The position numbers and the translations under genes were made by a program. The notes below the pieces were generated by a model. That model was not told where the DNA came from. It saw only the letters and a list, made by a program, of their open reading frames with translations, and did no database searches. A stretch of 14,081 nt of DNA, taken from Fidelibacterota bacterium. Its GTDB lineage: Bacteria; Fidelibacterota; Marinisomatia; Marinisomatales; CAZVFT01. The stretch lies in assembly GCA_014381485.1 (NCBI GenBank), contig JACNLN010000122.1:1-14081 (forward strand), read 5' to 3'. Shown here in pieces: positions 7,585-14,081 of the stretch; within the stretch, counting starts at the first letter, position 1, and each line of letters opens with the position of its first letter.

Positions 7585-7692
7585 TGGTACCTCCTGATTT
7601 TTAATATTTGACAAAAATCTGGTTAAGAAGAAAATATATGAAATTCCTTGTGATATCATGAGGGTAAAGGTAATTTTTTTCGTGAAGAATTT
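7585..7692. promoter_or_regulatory. Divergent intergenic region between aminopeptidase P and the glycan cluster
   Basis: About 108 AT-rich bases separate the divergent start codons, so promoters for both directions should lie here. On the + strand TTGACA at 7608-7613 is a perfect -35 hexamer, but the -10 is unclear: AATATA (7633-7638, spacer 19) and TATATG (7635-7640, spacer 21) are poor choices. On the - strand TATATT (7638 down to 7633) matches five of six -10 positions without a matching -35. The two candidates overlap, so transcription in the two directions could compete. Confidence 0.35.
7589..7595 (-). promoter_or_regulatory. Consensus ribosome binding site fixing the aminopeptidase start
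   Basis: On the - strand AGGAGGT precedes the ATG at 7584 by four bases. This decides between the internal start with its signal peptide and a 25-residue longer reading that would bury that signal sequence. Confidence 0.8.
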
Positions 7693-9312
7693 ATGAATAT
7701 GTCAACAAAAATAAAGCTAATATCTGAAATCATCTCGATACTTGTTATTGTTTTTGGATGTTCAACGGTACCTGAAATAACTCCAGTTAGTAGTGTCACA
7801 GAGGAAGTTATTGATTCAACAACATCTGAAAGAGAGGAGGTTAACCCAAAGGCATTAAGCTATTTTATGGATGCAGAATTGATGGTGATGCAAGGAAATA
7901 TCCCTCGGGGTATTCTTGAATATCAGGATGCATTAAAGCATGATCCACATTCAACCACCATCAGGGTATCACTGGCAAGAGCTTATATAAAGATAGGAAA
8001 ATTTAAACGAGCGGAAGAGGTGCTGTTGGAGACTCTCGAAACTGCACCTGCTGATAAGGAAACTCGAGAGTTGTTAGCTCATCTATACTATATTCAAAAT
8101 CAGATGGAGAAGTCAGAAAAGGAATACCAATATTTGATCAGACTATATCCTGATGAATTGGATTACTTTTACATGATTGCGGAAATTGCCTTAAGAAATG
8201 GAGAACCTGAAAAAGCTCAGAATATCTACAGAGATATTTATAAAAGTCATCCAACAGAAGAACGGGCACTAATAAGAGCGGCGGAGCTTTCCACACGTAG
8301 AGGTGATTACCAATTTGCATTTATGGTGTATCAAGAGCTGGTTAAGTTATTCCCGAATAGTACCAGGTATTGGCGATTGTATAGTGAACTTGCTATTCAA
8401 ACTCAAAACCTGGCGGAAGTCATTTACGGTCTGGAGAAACTTATTGAATTATCTGGTGGAGAACCTGAGGTTTTAGAACAGCTGGCAATCAGATATTATG
8501 AAAGTGAAGAGACTTCGAAGGCGGACTCACTTTTTAAAATCCTGTATGAAGAAGATTATAAATCATTAGCAGTTGTCTACTTTTTAGGACAAGCTGCATT
8601 AGAACAAGAACAAAATGTTCTCGCTCAGAAATATGCAAAGGAATGTATGGAGTTGTTCCCAGATGAACGATCAGGATATACTCAACTTGCTTTAACTTAT
8701 ATTTATCAAGACAATCCATTGGATGCAATTTCTGTATTACTGAAAGCTCGGGATATTTTTCCAGATGATTTTGGCATTGTCTATCTTCTTGGAAGAAGTT
8801 ATAATATGCGAGGAAATTATGTTCTAGCAAAGAAGAGTATGTTGGATGCTCTAAAAATTAATCCTGATGATCGTTTGGCAAAACATTTATTGGCATCGAT
8901 ACACAGTCAACTGGATGAATTTGAGTATTCTGATAGTATTTACAGGGATCTCATAGCATCTGATGGGAGTGATGGTCAGGCATTAAACAATTATAGTTAC
9001 ACTTTAGCTGAAAGAGGACTAGATTTAGAAAAGGCATTGGAGATAGTTCAAAAAGCACTTCAATTGGAGCCAGATAATCCAGCCTATTTAGATACAGCTG
9101 GATGGATTTACTTCAAGATGGGTAAACATCAAAAAGCATATGATTATATAACGCGGTCTGTGGATTTAGAAGGCAACAATGCAGTTGTACTGGAACATCT
9201 TGGAGATGTGATTTCTGAGATGGGGGACAGTGAGAGAGCGTCACAATTTTATAAACGAGCTTTTGAGCTAGATGAGGAGAATGATTCATTAAAACAAAAA
9301 ATTAACGAATAG
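7693..9312 (+). CDS. TPR-repeat lipoprotein
   Basis: A 539-residue protein built almost entirely of tetratricopeptide repeats. An N-terminal signal sequence with a basic start (Lys6, Lys8) ends in V-F-G-Cys23, an acceptable lipobox, so it is probably lipid-anchored and faces the periplasm; Glu12 near the hydrophobic core is slightly unusual. A short Ser/Thr/Glu-rich linker (about 24-50) is followed by roughly a dozen TPR units from about residue 54 to the end. The clearest are LRNGEPEKAQNIYRDI, NMRGNYVLAKKSMLDALKINPDD (371-393) and the last three at about 445-530 with EKALEIVQKALQLEPDN. It has no catalytic domain and is likely a protein-binding scaffold. As the first gene of the glycosyltransferase run it may organise export or assembly machinery, as TPR proteins do in alginate, cellulose and Pel systems; that role is inferred from position only. 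Confidence 0.82.
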   Translation: MNMSTKIKLISEIISILVIVFGCSTVPEITPVSSVTEEVIDSTTSEREEVNPKALSYFMDAELMVMQGNIPRGILEYQDALKHDPHSTTIRVSLARAYIKIGKFKRAEEVLLETLETAPADKETRELLAHLYYIQNQMEKSEKEYQYLIRLYPDELDYFYMIAEIALRNGEPEKAQNIYRDIYKSHPTEERALIRAAELSTRRGDYQFAFMVYQELVKLFPNSTRYWRLYSELAIQTQNLAEVIYGLEKLIELSGGEPEVLEQLAIRYYESEETSKADSLFKILYEEDYKSLAVVYFLGQAALEQEQNVLAQKYAKECMELFPDERSGYTQLALTYIYQDNPLDAISVLLKARDIFPDDFGIVYLLGRSYNMRGNYVLAKKSMLDALKINPDDRLAKHLLASIHSQLDEFEYSDSIYRDLIASDGSDGQALNNYSYTLAERGLDLEKALEIVQKALQLEPDNPAYLDTAGWIYFKMGKHQKAYDYITRSVDLEGNNAVVLEHLGDVISEMGDSERASQFYKRAFELDEENDSLKQKINE

Positions 9313-9321
9313 GGCAACAGC

Positions 9322-10272
9322 GTGAACAAAAAAGACATATCGATTGTTATTCCAATTTTTAATGAAAAGGAATCGCTTCCTGAATTGTTGAATGAAGTGG
9401 TACAGATTCTTGAAGAGCAGTTCAACTATGAGATTATCTGTGTTGACGATGGAAGCACAGATGGTTCAGAGGAGATACTAAGACAATATGCGTCGAACAA
9501 TCCACGAATTATGGTTACCAGATTTCTTCGCAATTATGGGAAATCTTCTGCACTGACAGAAGGTTTCAAGTTGGCAAGGGGGAAATATGTAATAACAATG
9601 GATGCCGATTTACAGGATGACCCTAATGAAATCCCTAACCTGATTAGTAAGATAGAGGAAGGATTTGACCTCGTTTCTGGCTGGAAGAAAAAACGTCTTG
9701 ATCCACTCTCTAAGCGTCTACCTTCAAAATTTTTTAATTTTACTACTCGTTTGTTGACTGGAATCAAAATCCACGATTTTAACTGCGGACTTAAAGCCTA
9801 TCGCAATGAAGTTGTAAAATCTATGAAGATTCAGGGAGGTATGCATCGATATGTCCCTGTTTTGGTTGGAAAGATAGGTTTTAAAGTGACGGAAATGGAA
9901 GTGAACCACCGTCCTCGCAAGTATGGTGAGACAAAATATGGAGGTGCTCGATATTTTCACGGGTTGTTTGACCTTTTGACCGTTTTATTTTTAAGCCGGT
10001 ATATGCGAAGACCTTTACACCTGTTTGGAATTTTTGGAATATTAAGTTTTCTTATTGGATTTATAGTTAATTGTTGGGTTTTATATCTTAAATATGGTCT
10101 TGGTGAACCATTCAGTAAGCATCTTGCGTTACTGGTTTTTGGTGTTATGCTTCTTATTCTTGGTGTTCAGTTTATCTCTTTGGGTCTTCTGGGTGAAATG
10201 ATTGCCCGGTCACAGCCACCGTCAGAAGAACAAATGAAGCAGGTTATTCGCGAGACGAAACAATCAACCTAA
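9322..10272 (+). CDS. GT2 glycosyltransferase, polyprenyl-phosphate sugar transferase type
   Basis: Resembles dolichol-phosphate mannose synthase and the GtrB/ArnC group, which move a sugar from a nucleotide donor onto polyprenyl phosphate at the inner membrane. In the 316-residue protein the GT-A domain opens with ISIVIPIFNEKESL (6-19). It has VDDGSTDGS (41-49), the metal-binding DADLQDDP (94-101), HDFNCGLKAYR (151-161) and the family basic segment HRPRKYGETKYGG (196-208). Two C-terminal transmembrane helices follow (about 231-256 and 268-293). The start is GTG, with AGGG at 9311-9314 seven bases upstream overlapping the preceding TAG. It begins 9 bases after the TPR gene. The lipid acceptor would be the carrier recycled by the UppP encoded at 126-890. 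Which sugar it carries cannot be read from the sequence. Confidence 0.9.
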   Translation: MNKKDISIVIPIFNEKESLPELLNEVVQILEEQFNYEIICVDDGSTDGSEEILRQYASNNPRIMVTRFLRNYGKSSALTEGFKLARGKYVITMDADLQDDPNEIPNLISKIEEGFDLVSGWKKKRLDPLSKRLPSKFFNFTTRLLTGIKIHDFNCGLKAYRNEVVKSMKIQGGMHRYVPVLVGKIGFKVTEMEVNHRPRKYGETKYGGARYFHGLFDLLTVLFLSRYMRRPLHLFGIFGILSFLIGFIVNCWVLYLKYGLGEPFSKHLALLVFGVMLLILGVQFISLGLLGEMIARSQPPSEEQMKQVIRETKQST

Positions 10273-10282
10273 CCCTTCCAGA

Positions 10283-11404
10283 ATGAACATTATCGTCGTA
10301 GGTCCCTATCCACCTTTTCGAGGTGGTATCGCTGATCTGAATTATGCCCTTGTAAAAAATTTATCCCGAAAACATGTAGTCAATGTGATTAATTTCACGA
10401 CGCAATATCCTTCGTTGCTGTTTCCGGGGAAAACACAGTATAAACCAGATTTTAAGCCTTCCAAATTTGAGAGCGAAAGACTTGTAAGTTCTATTAACCC
10501 TTGGTCGTGGAAAAGAACAGCAGATCGTATTCTTGATCAATCTCCTGATTTTGTCATTTTTCGCTACTGGATGCCATTTTTTGCGATTGCTCTCGGAAAT
10601 ATTGCAAAAAAAATAAAAGGGATATCTGATATCCCAATCCTTGCAATTTGCGATAATATTATTCCTCACGAAAGGCGACTTTTTGATACATTTCTAACCA
10701 GATATTTTTTAACAAAAGTTGACAGATTTATCGTTCTATCAAAATCGGTTGAGAGAGACCTTATTTACCTCAACCCCAGTGCAATTTATCGGTACTCTCC
10801 CCACCCAATTTATAATATCTTTGGGGATGCATTGGATAAAATGGAAGCAAGACAAAAACTGGGCATTTCGTCTGAAAAAGTGATTCTCTACTTTGGACTT
10901 ATTCGTGAATACAAGGGGTTGGATATCTTAATTAATGCAGCAGGTGAATTAAAGAATCATCTGGAGAATTTTAAAGTCCTGGTAGTTGGCGAGTGTTATG
11001 AGAATCCTGAGAAATATGAAAATCTCGTAAAACAAAACAATGTTGAAAATATTGTAGAACTGAAACTTGAATTTGTGCCTGATGAGGAAGTCGCAAGCTA
11101 CTTTTCAGCCGCTGATGTGGTAGCACTCCCTTATCGATCAGCAACACAGAGTGGTATTGTACAGATTGCCTATCATTTCAACCGCCCGGTGATTGTCAGT
11201 AATGTTGGTGGACTACCAGAAATTGTTCCTGATGGAGAAGTGGGTTATGTTGTTGAGCCAATACCGATCGAATTCTCCCGGGCAATTCAGGAATTTTATG
11301 AATACGAGAAAGAGGTTGAATTTTCAGCGAATATTGTGACGTATAAAAAACGATTTTCCTGGGATAATATGATTAACACAATTGAGGAATTAATAGCAGA
11401 ATGA
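10283..11404 (+). CDS. GT4-family glycosyltransferase (GT-B fold)
   Basis: A 373-residue GT-B glycosyltransferase. The N-terminal half starts with IIVVGPYPPFRGGIADLNYAL (3-23), the usual glycine-rich opening of this family. The C-terminal donor-binding half has ILYFGLIREYKGLDILI (201-217), ASYFSAADVVALPYRSATQSG (271-291) and PVIVSNVGGLPEIV (302-315). The E-x7-E element that contacts the donor in most GT4 enzymes is not there: the equivalent stretch SATQSGIVQIAY (286-297) has no glutamate. It belongs to the A-T-Q-S-G subgroup of GT4 that I recognise from other bacteria, so this looks like a lineage trait and not decay. It begins 10 bases after the previous gene and overlaps the next by four bases (ATGA), so the three glycosyltransferases are very likely co-translated. 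Confidence 0.9.
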   Translation: MNIIVVGPYPPFRGGIADLNYALVKNLSRKHVVNVINFTTQYPSLLFPGKTQYKPDFKPSKFESERLVSSINPWSWKRTADRILDQSPDFVIFRYWMPFFAIALGNIAKKIKGISDIPILAICDNIIPHERRLFDTFLTRYFLTKVDRFIVLSKSVERDLIYLNPSAIYRYSPHPIYNIFGDALDKMEARQKLGISSEKVILYFGLIREYKGLDILINAAGELKNHLENFKVLVVGECYENPEKYENLVKQNNVENIVELKLEFVPDEEVASYFSAADVVALPYRSATQSGIVQIAYHFNRPVIVSNVGGLPEIVPDGEVGYVVEPIPIEFSRAIQEFYEYEKEVEFSANIVTYKKRFSWDNMINTIEELIAE

Positions 11405-12252
11405 CTAATCCCTCTGTAACCGTCATTATCTTGAACTGGAATGGGAAAGACCTGACAATGGATTGTCTCAAGTCCCTTGAAAAAGTTACCTATCCAAACG
11501 TTAATTTCCTTGTTGTAGATAATGGGTCTACGGATGGTTCTGTGGAACTGATAAAGAAACAGTTTTTAACGATTGATGTCTTAGCGCTTTCAAATAACCT
11601 GGGCTATGCTGGCGGAAATAATGAGGGATTCAATCATTTGAAAAATAATCCGCCAGATTATTTGATATTTTTAAATAATGATACGACTGTGGATCAGGAT
11701 TTTATTCAACCATTAATCCGATATCTTGAAGATGATCCTACCGTTGGACAGACCGTTCCCAAAATATTTTTCACCAATGACCCAGAACGAATCTGGTATG
11801 GCGGTGGAAGAGTGAATCTATGGATGGGAATGATCTATCATCGAGGAATAAGAAAAATTGATGACATAAGATTTGATAATCCCGAAAAAACAGATTATGC
11901 AACGGGGTGTTGTTTTTGTATACGTACTAAAGATTTTGCAGAAATGGGTGGATTTGACGAATCTTTTTCTATGTACGGGGAAGATGTGGATTTATCCCTG
12001 CGAATTCAAAAACTAGGGAAGACCGTTTATTTTATACCAACGTCTAAAGTCTGGCATAAAGTATCTGCATCAATTGGAGGAAATATATCAATAGAAAAAC
12101 TCCTGCGCAAATCACGAGGTTTAATCAGATTATTTATGAAACACTGCAATAGGTTACAGCAGGTTACTGTTATTTTATGTTGGATATTAGTTGTTCTTCC
12201 CACTAATTTTTTTAAGTGGCTATATTTTACTCTTATTAAAAGGGGTATTTAG
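11401..12252 (+). CDS. GT2 glycosyltransferase, rhamnosyltransferase-like
   Basis: A 283-residue inverting GT-A glycosyltransferase like those of O-antigen and mycolyl-arabinogalactan linker synthesis (WbbL/RfbF-type). Motifs in order: VTVIILNWNGKD (6-17), VVDNGSTDGS (38-47), LGYAGGNNEGF (67-77), the metal-binding FLNNDTTVD (90-98) and ATGCCFCIRTKDFAEMGGFDESF (167-189). The catalytic-loop Y-G-E-D-V-D-L-S-L (192-200) and the WH pair at 218-219 follow. A hydrophobic helix near 254-275 suggests membrane association. The ATG overlaps the stop of the upstream GT4 (ATGA). Rhamnose is the commonest donor in this group, but the sequence alone does not settle it. It is likely the last gene of the tight block, since 54 bases with a hairpin separate it from the next. 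Confidence 0.9.
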   Translation: MTNPSVTVIILNWNGKDLTMDCLKSLEKVTYPNVNFLVVDNGSTDGSVELIKKQFLTIDVLALSNNLGYAGGNNEGFNHLKNNPPDYLIFLNNDTTVDQDFIQPLIRYLEDDPTVGQTVPKIFFTNDPERIWYGGGRVNLWMGMIYHRGIRKIDDIRFDNPEKTDYATGCCFCIRTKDFAEMGGFDESFSMYGEDVDLSLRIQKLGKTVYFIPTSKVWHKVSASIGGNISIEKLLRKSRGLIRLFMKHCNRLQQVTVILCWILVVLPTNFFKWLYFTLIKRGI

Positions 12253-12275
12253 GGGTGAGAAAAAAATAAAACGAA

Positions 12276-12292
12276 TTTGTAAATCTTACAAA
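12276..12292. repeat. Perfect 7-base inverted repeat before the LicC-like gene
   Basis: TTTGTAA (12276-12282) and TTACAAA (12286-12292) are exact reverse complements around ATC. The arms are AT-rich and no T-run follows, so a terminator is unlikely. It ends four bases before the GGGGA ribosome binding site (12296-12300), which suits either a protein operator or a weak mRNA hairpin. Confidence 0.4.
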
Positions 12293-12295
12293 AAC

Positions 12296-12300
12296 GGGGA
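12296..12300 (+). promoter_or_regulatory. Ribosome binding site of the LicC-like gene
   Basis: GGGGA lies six bases before the ATG at 12307, the best-placed site in the glycan cluster. It supports this start and suggests initiation independent of the upstream glycosyltransferase. Confidence 0.55.
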
Positions 12301-12306
12301 AAAAAT

Positions 12307-13008
12307 ATGAGCGAAAATAAATTAAAAGTAATTATCCTGTCTGCTGGAATTGGTTCCCGTCTGGATAGTCCGTATCCGAAACCGCTAATTAGATTAGATA
12401 ACGGTAAGTCAATAATGCAATATCAAATCGAAGGATTGTTAAACTATGTTAGCTTTGATGACATTTATGTTGTTGTGGGTTTCAAAAAGGATTTGATTAT
12501 GGAGGAATTTCCCAATCTCATTTTTCTGTACAACAGTGATTATGATAATACTAATACGTCAAAAAGTTTATTGCTTGGATTGCAAAAATTACGTGGAAAT
12601 GATGTGCTATGGCTGAATGGCGATGTAGTGTTTGAAGCTTCGGTTTTACAGGATATCATTAAATTTAAAAAATCTTGTATGGCTGTAAATGTTGCGCCTG
12701 TTGGTGAAGAAGAAGTGAAATATATATTAAGTTCGCTGGGGACAATATCACAGGTGTCTAAATCTGTTGTCAATGCCAAAGGGGAGGCTGTCGGTATTAA
12801 CAAGGTCAGTGCTGAAGATTTACCGTTATTGTTGGATGAATTAGAACAATGTGGGGATAATGACTATTTTGAAAAGGGAATAGAGAAAGCTATAGCTAAG
12901 GGGTTAAAAATATATCCAATCGATATTTCTGATAAACTATGTATGGAAATAGATTTTGAAGAAGATTTAAAAACAGTTAATCAACTTTTATACAGGACTA
13001 ATTTATAG
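12307..13008 (+). CDS. LicC-like sugar/choline-phosphate nucleotidyltransferase
   Basis: A 233-residue nucleotidyltransferase of the GT-A-like NTP_transferase fold, activating a small phosphorylated substrate as an NDP (probably CDP) derivative. The signature is ILSAGIGSRLDSPYPKPLI (10-28), a short form of L-x-A-G-x-G-x-R-L with catalytic Lys25. Next come NSDYDNTNTSKSLLLGL (76-92), like the Y-x-x-x-N-x-x-x-S-L stretch of pneumococcal LicC, and the metal-binding LNGDVVF (103-109). The C-terminal MEIDFEEDLKTVNQLL (213-228) carries the second metal aspartate and matches the LicC ending E-I-D-x-x-x-D. Length is right for LicC (about 230). Choline phosphate is one candidate substrate; inositol-, ethanolamine- or phosphonate-type substrates and sugar 1-phosphates remain possible. 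Sitting after three glycosyltransferases, it probably supplies a glycan-decorating group. Confidence 0.8.
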   Translation: MSENKLKVIILSAGIGSRLDSPYPKPLIRLDNGKSIMQYQIEGLLNYVSFDDIYVVVGFKKDLIMEEFPNLIFLYNSDYDNTNTSKSLLLGLQKLRGNDVLWLNGDVVFEASVLQDIIKFKKSCMAVNVAPVGEEEVKYILSSLGTISQVSKSVVNAKGEAVGINKVSAEDLPLLLDELEQCGDNDYFEKGIEKAIAKGLKIYPIDISDKLCMEIDFEEDLKTVNQLLYRTNL

Positions 13009-13076
13009 TCATAGGATAGCTGTTCTCAATGTAATGTTATAGACATGTTTGAATTTCATTGCGTTCGATGTGCTGA

Positions 13077-14033
13077 TTACCAGTCTTCGTCAGAATAAAA
13101 ATGATTAGCGATGGGATCTGTTAATAATCGGATTTTATTTATTTCGTCTTGAGACAGCCGTTTTTTCCAGTTTTTAATGGTGGCTTTACTATTCCTTTTA
13201 AGTTGATGAATCTTTTCTTTTTTTCTGACTTCACCTGGCATAGTTTCTCCTGTAAGAATTTTGATTTTATCTTTAATCTTGTTTGTGAAATCTAAGTCTA
13301 ATATTGAATACAGATCCTCAAATTGGTTTACAGGTTCAAGAGACAAATCCTCATGTCGTCGGAATATCCAGCTTGGAAAATTGTCATGATAATATTTGAT
13401 CACGTGGTGGATACAATTCCATAATACTGCAGCTTCTTCAATGGGATTGCCTGATAGAGAATTGATCTGATCTTCAAATGAATGAAGGTGTTTCTCCATG
13501 AGTTTTGGTTGGTTCAGGAAATTATTGAAATCAAATCGCCAGTTTAGTCGTCGAAGACTGCTGACGAAGGCAGCTGGGTGACGAATGAGAACGATATTCT
13601 GGGATTGAAAATTTTCAAAAATCCAATCTGCGGAGAAAAGAGCAATTGGATCTTTAAGTAAAGGTTGTGGTTTTTCTTTTTTAAGCGTTACTCGTAGTTT
13701 CAAAACATCACAGTAAAAATCAATCCTAACTGGTGAATTTCTCAAGTTGAATTTTCCAAATCTGTCAAAAAGAGAAAAAGCTTCGAAGAAACTGTATTTA
13801 TATTTAAAAATTCTTTCAAGTTCATTTAAATAAGGCTGTTGGTCTTGCTCATCCAAATATTGATACCAGATATCGAAAATCTTTTTGGATCGCAATATTC
13901 CATTGGGATGAAAACATTCATATATGTATTGCACCTGTGGCGAGAATGAAATCATTTTCCCCACCCAGGTCGTGCCGGAGCGGTGGGAGCCAGTGACGAG
14001 TATGGGTATTTTAATTTTAGTTTGAAAATCCAT
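13077..14033 (-). CDS. Sulfotransferase (PAPS-dependent family)
   Basis: A 318-residue cytoplasmic sulfotransferase-fold protein, likely transferring sulfate from PAPS to a glycan or small molecule. The 5'-phosphosulfate loop is ILVTGSHRSGTTWVGKMIS (11-29), a P-loop-like G-S-H-R-S-G-T-T-W. The 3'-phosphate-binding segment is IVLIRHPAAFVSSLRRL (147-163), with conserved Arg151 and Ser159. LLKDP (125-129), often seen before the second half in this family, is also present. No signal peptide or membrane helix is visible. The ATG at 14033 gives a complete N-terminus directly ahead of the loop, although no ribosome binding site is obvious. It converges on the LicC-like gene across 68 bases without a clear terminator. 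Adjacent glycosyltransferases suggest a polysaccharide acceptor; a lipid or small metabolite is also possible. Confidence 0.87.
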   Translation of the reverse strand: MDFQTKIKIPILVTGSHRSGTTWVGKMISFSPQVQYIYECFHPNGILRSKKIFDIWYQYLDEQDQQPYLNELERIFKYKYSFFEAFSLFDRFGKFNLRNSPVRIDFYCDVLKLRVTLKKEKPQPLLKDPIALFSADWIFENFQSQNIVLIRHPAAFVSSLRRLNWRFDFNNFLNQPKLMEKHLHSFEDQINSLSGNPIEEAAVLWNCIHHVIKYYHDNFPSWIFRRHEDLSLEPVNQFEDLYSILDLDFTNKIKDKIKILTGETMPGEVRKKEKIHQLKRNSKATIKNWKKRLSQDEINKIRLLTDPIANHFYSDEDW

Positions 14034-14081
14034 TCTGTGAAATTTACAAAAAATATTCCGAAAATTGACTTATGTATCTAG

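Noticed and set aside
7602..7610. Bacteroidota-type -7 element (TAnnTTTG)
   Set aside because: TAATATTTG has three bases between TA and TTTG and no matching -33 element; a similar near-match upstream of the sulfotransferase fails the same way, so this promoter class is not supported.
7584..7659. 25-residue N-terminal extension of aminopeptidase P
   Set aside because: It lacks a ribosome binding site and would bury the signal sequence, whereas AGGAGGT sits four bases before the internal ATG at 7584.
8032..8071. 8-base inverted repeat ACTCTCGA / TCGAGAGT
   Set aside because: The 24-base loop and its position inside coding sequence, where similar Leu-Glu-Thr codons recur, make it a by-product of TPR coding.
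8534..8830. 98-codon open frame on the - strand within the TPR gene
   Set aside because: Antisense shadow of TPR repeats; the product has no recognisable fold and the + strand frame is clearly real.
13009..13076. Terminator between the convergent LicC-like and sulfotransferase genes
   Set aside because: I could not find a stable stem with a T-run on either strand.

Overview
The window is AT-rich bacterial DNA, densely coded, with single-base to 8-base junctions, several TTG/GTG starts and weak or absent Shine-Dalgarno sites at coupled genes. It encodes a Gram-negative-style set of envelope functions: a lipoprotein, an exported aminopeptidase P, a membrane zinc-finger anti-sigma factor and a glycan cluster. 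The protein style (PutP-type symporter with an S-E-R-A-S-G-E-S signature, HolA next to an ECF sigma factor, TPR lipoprotein, sulfotransferase) suggests an uncultured member of the FCB superphylum, for example a Marinimicrobia-like or Calditrichota-like lineage. That placement is an impression from protein style. No rRNA or other phylogenetic marker is present to prove it.

Region 1 (about 126-6293, + strand) is a tight run: undecaprenyl-diphosphatase (uppP), sodium/solute symporter (PutP-like), DNA polymerase III delta (holA), ECF sigma factor, its zf-HC2 anti-sigma factor, then after 63 bases a two-TM GAF-GAF-GGDEF diguanylate cyclase. The sigma/anti-sigma pair sits downstream of the lipid-carrier recycling enzyme. 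A weak ECF-like promoter candidate lies just upstream of uppP, which would fit an envelope-stress regulon but is not proven.

Region 2 (6277-7584, - strand) is an exported M24B Xaa-Pro aminopeptidase. It converges on the diguanylate cyclase with a 17-base tail overlap and diverges from the next gene across about 108 bases.

Region 3 (7693-13008, + strand) is a surface-glycan cluster. It contains a TPR lipoprotein, a polyprenyl-phosphate-type GT2 with C-terminal membrane segments, a GT4, a second GT2 of the rhamnosyltransferase type, and a small LicC-like nucleotidyltransferase. A PAPS-dependent-type sulfotransferase follows on the opposite strand (13077-14033). Together they would build a glycan on a polyprenyl carrier (recycled by UppP) and decorate it, possibly with a phospho-alcohol group and sulfate.

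There is no gene-free stretch over 300 bases. I saw no rRNA, tRNA, CRISPR array, insertion sequence, prophage or toxin-antitoxin pair. I found no convincing previously undescribed system. The most noteworthy points are an altered Na+-site signature in the symporter, the ECF/UppP linkage, an acceptor-motif-less GT4, and a hairpin beside the ribosome binding site of the LicC-like gene.
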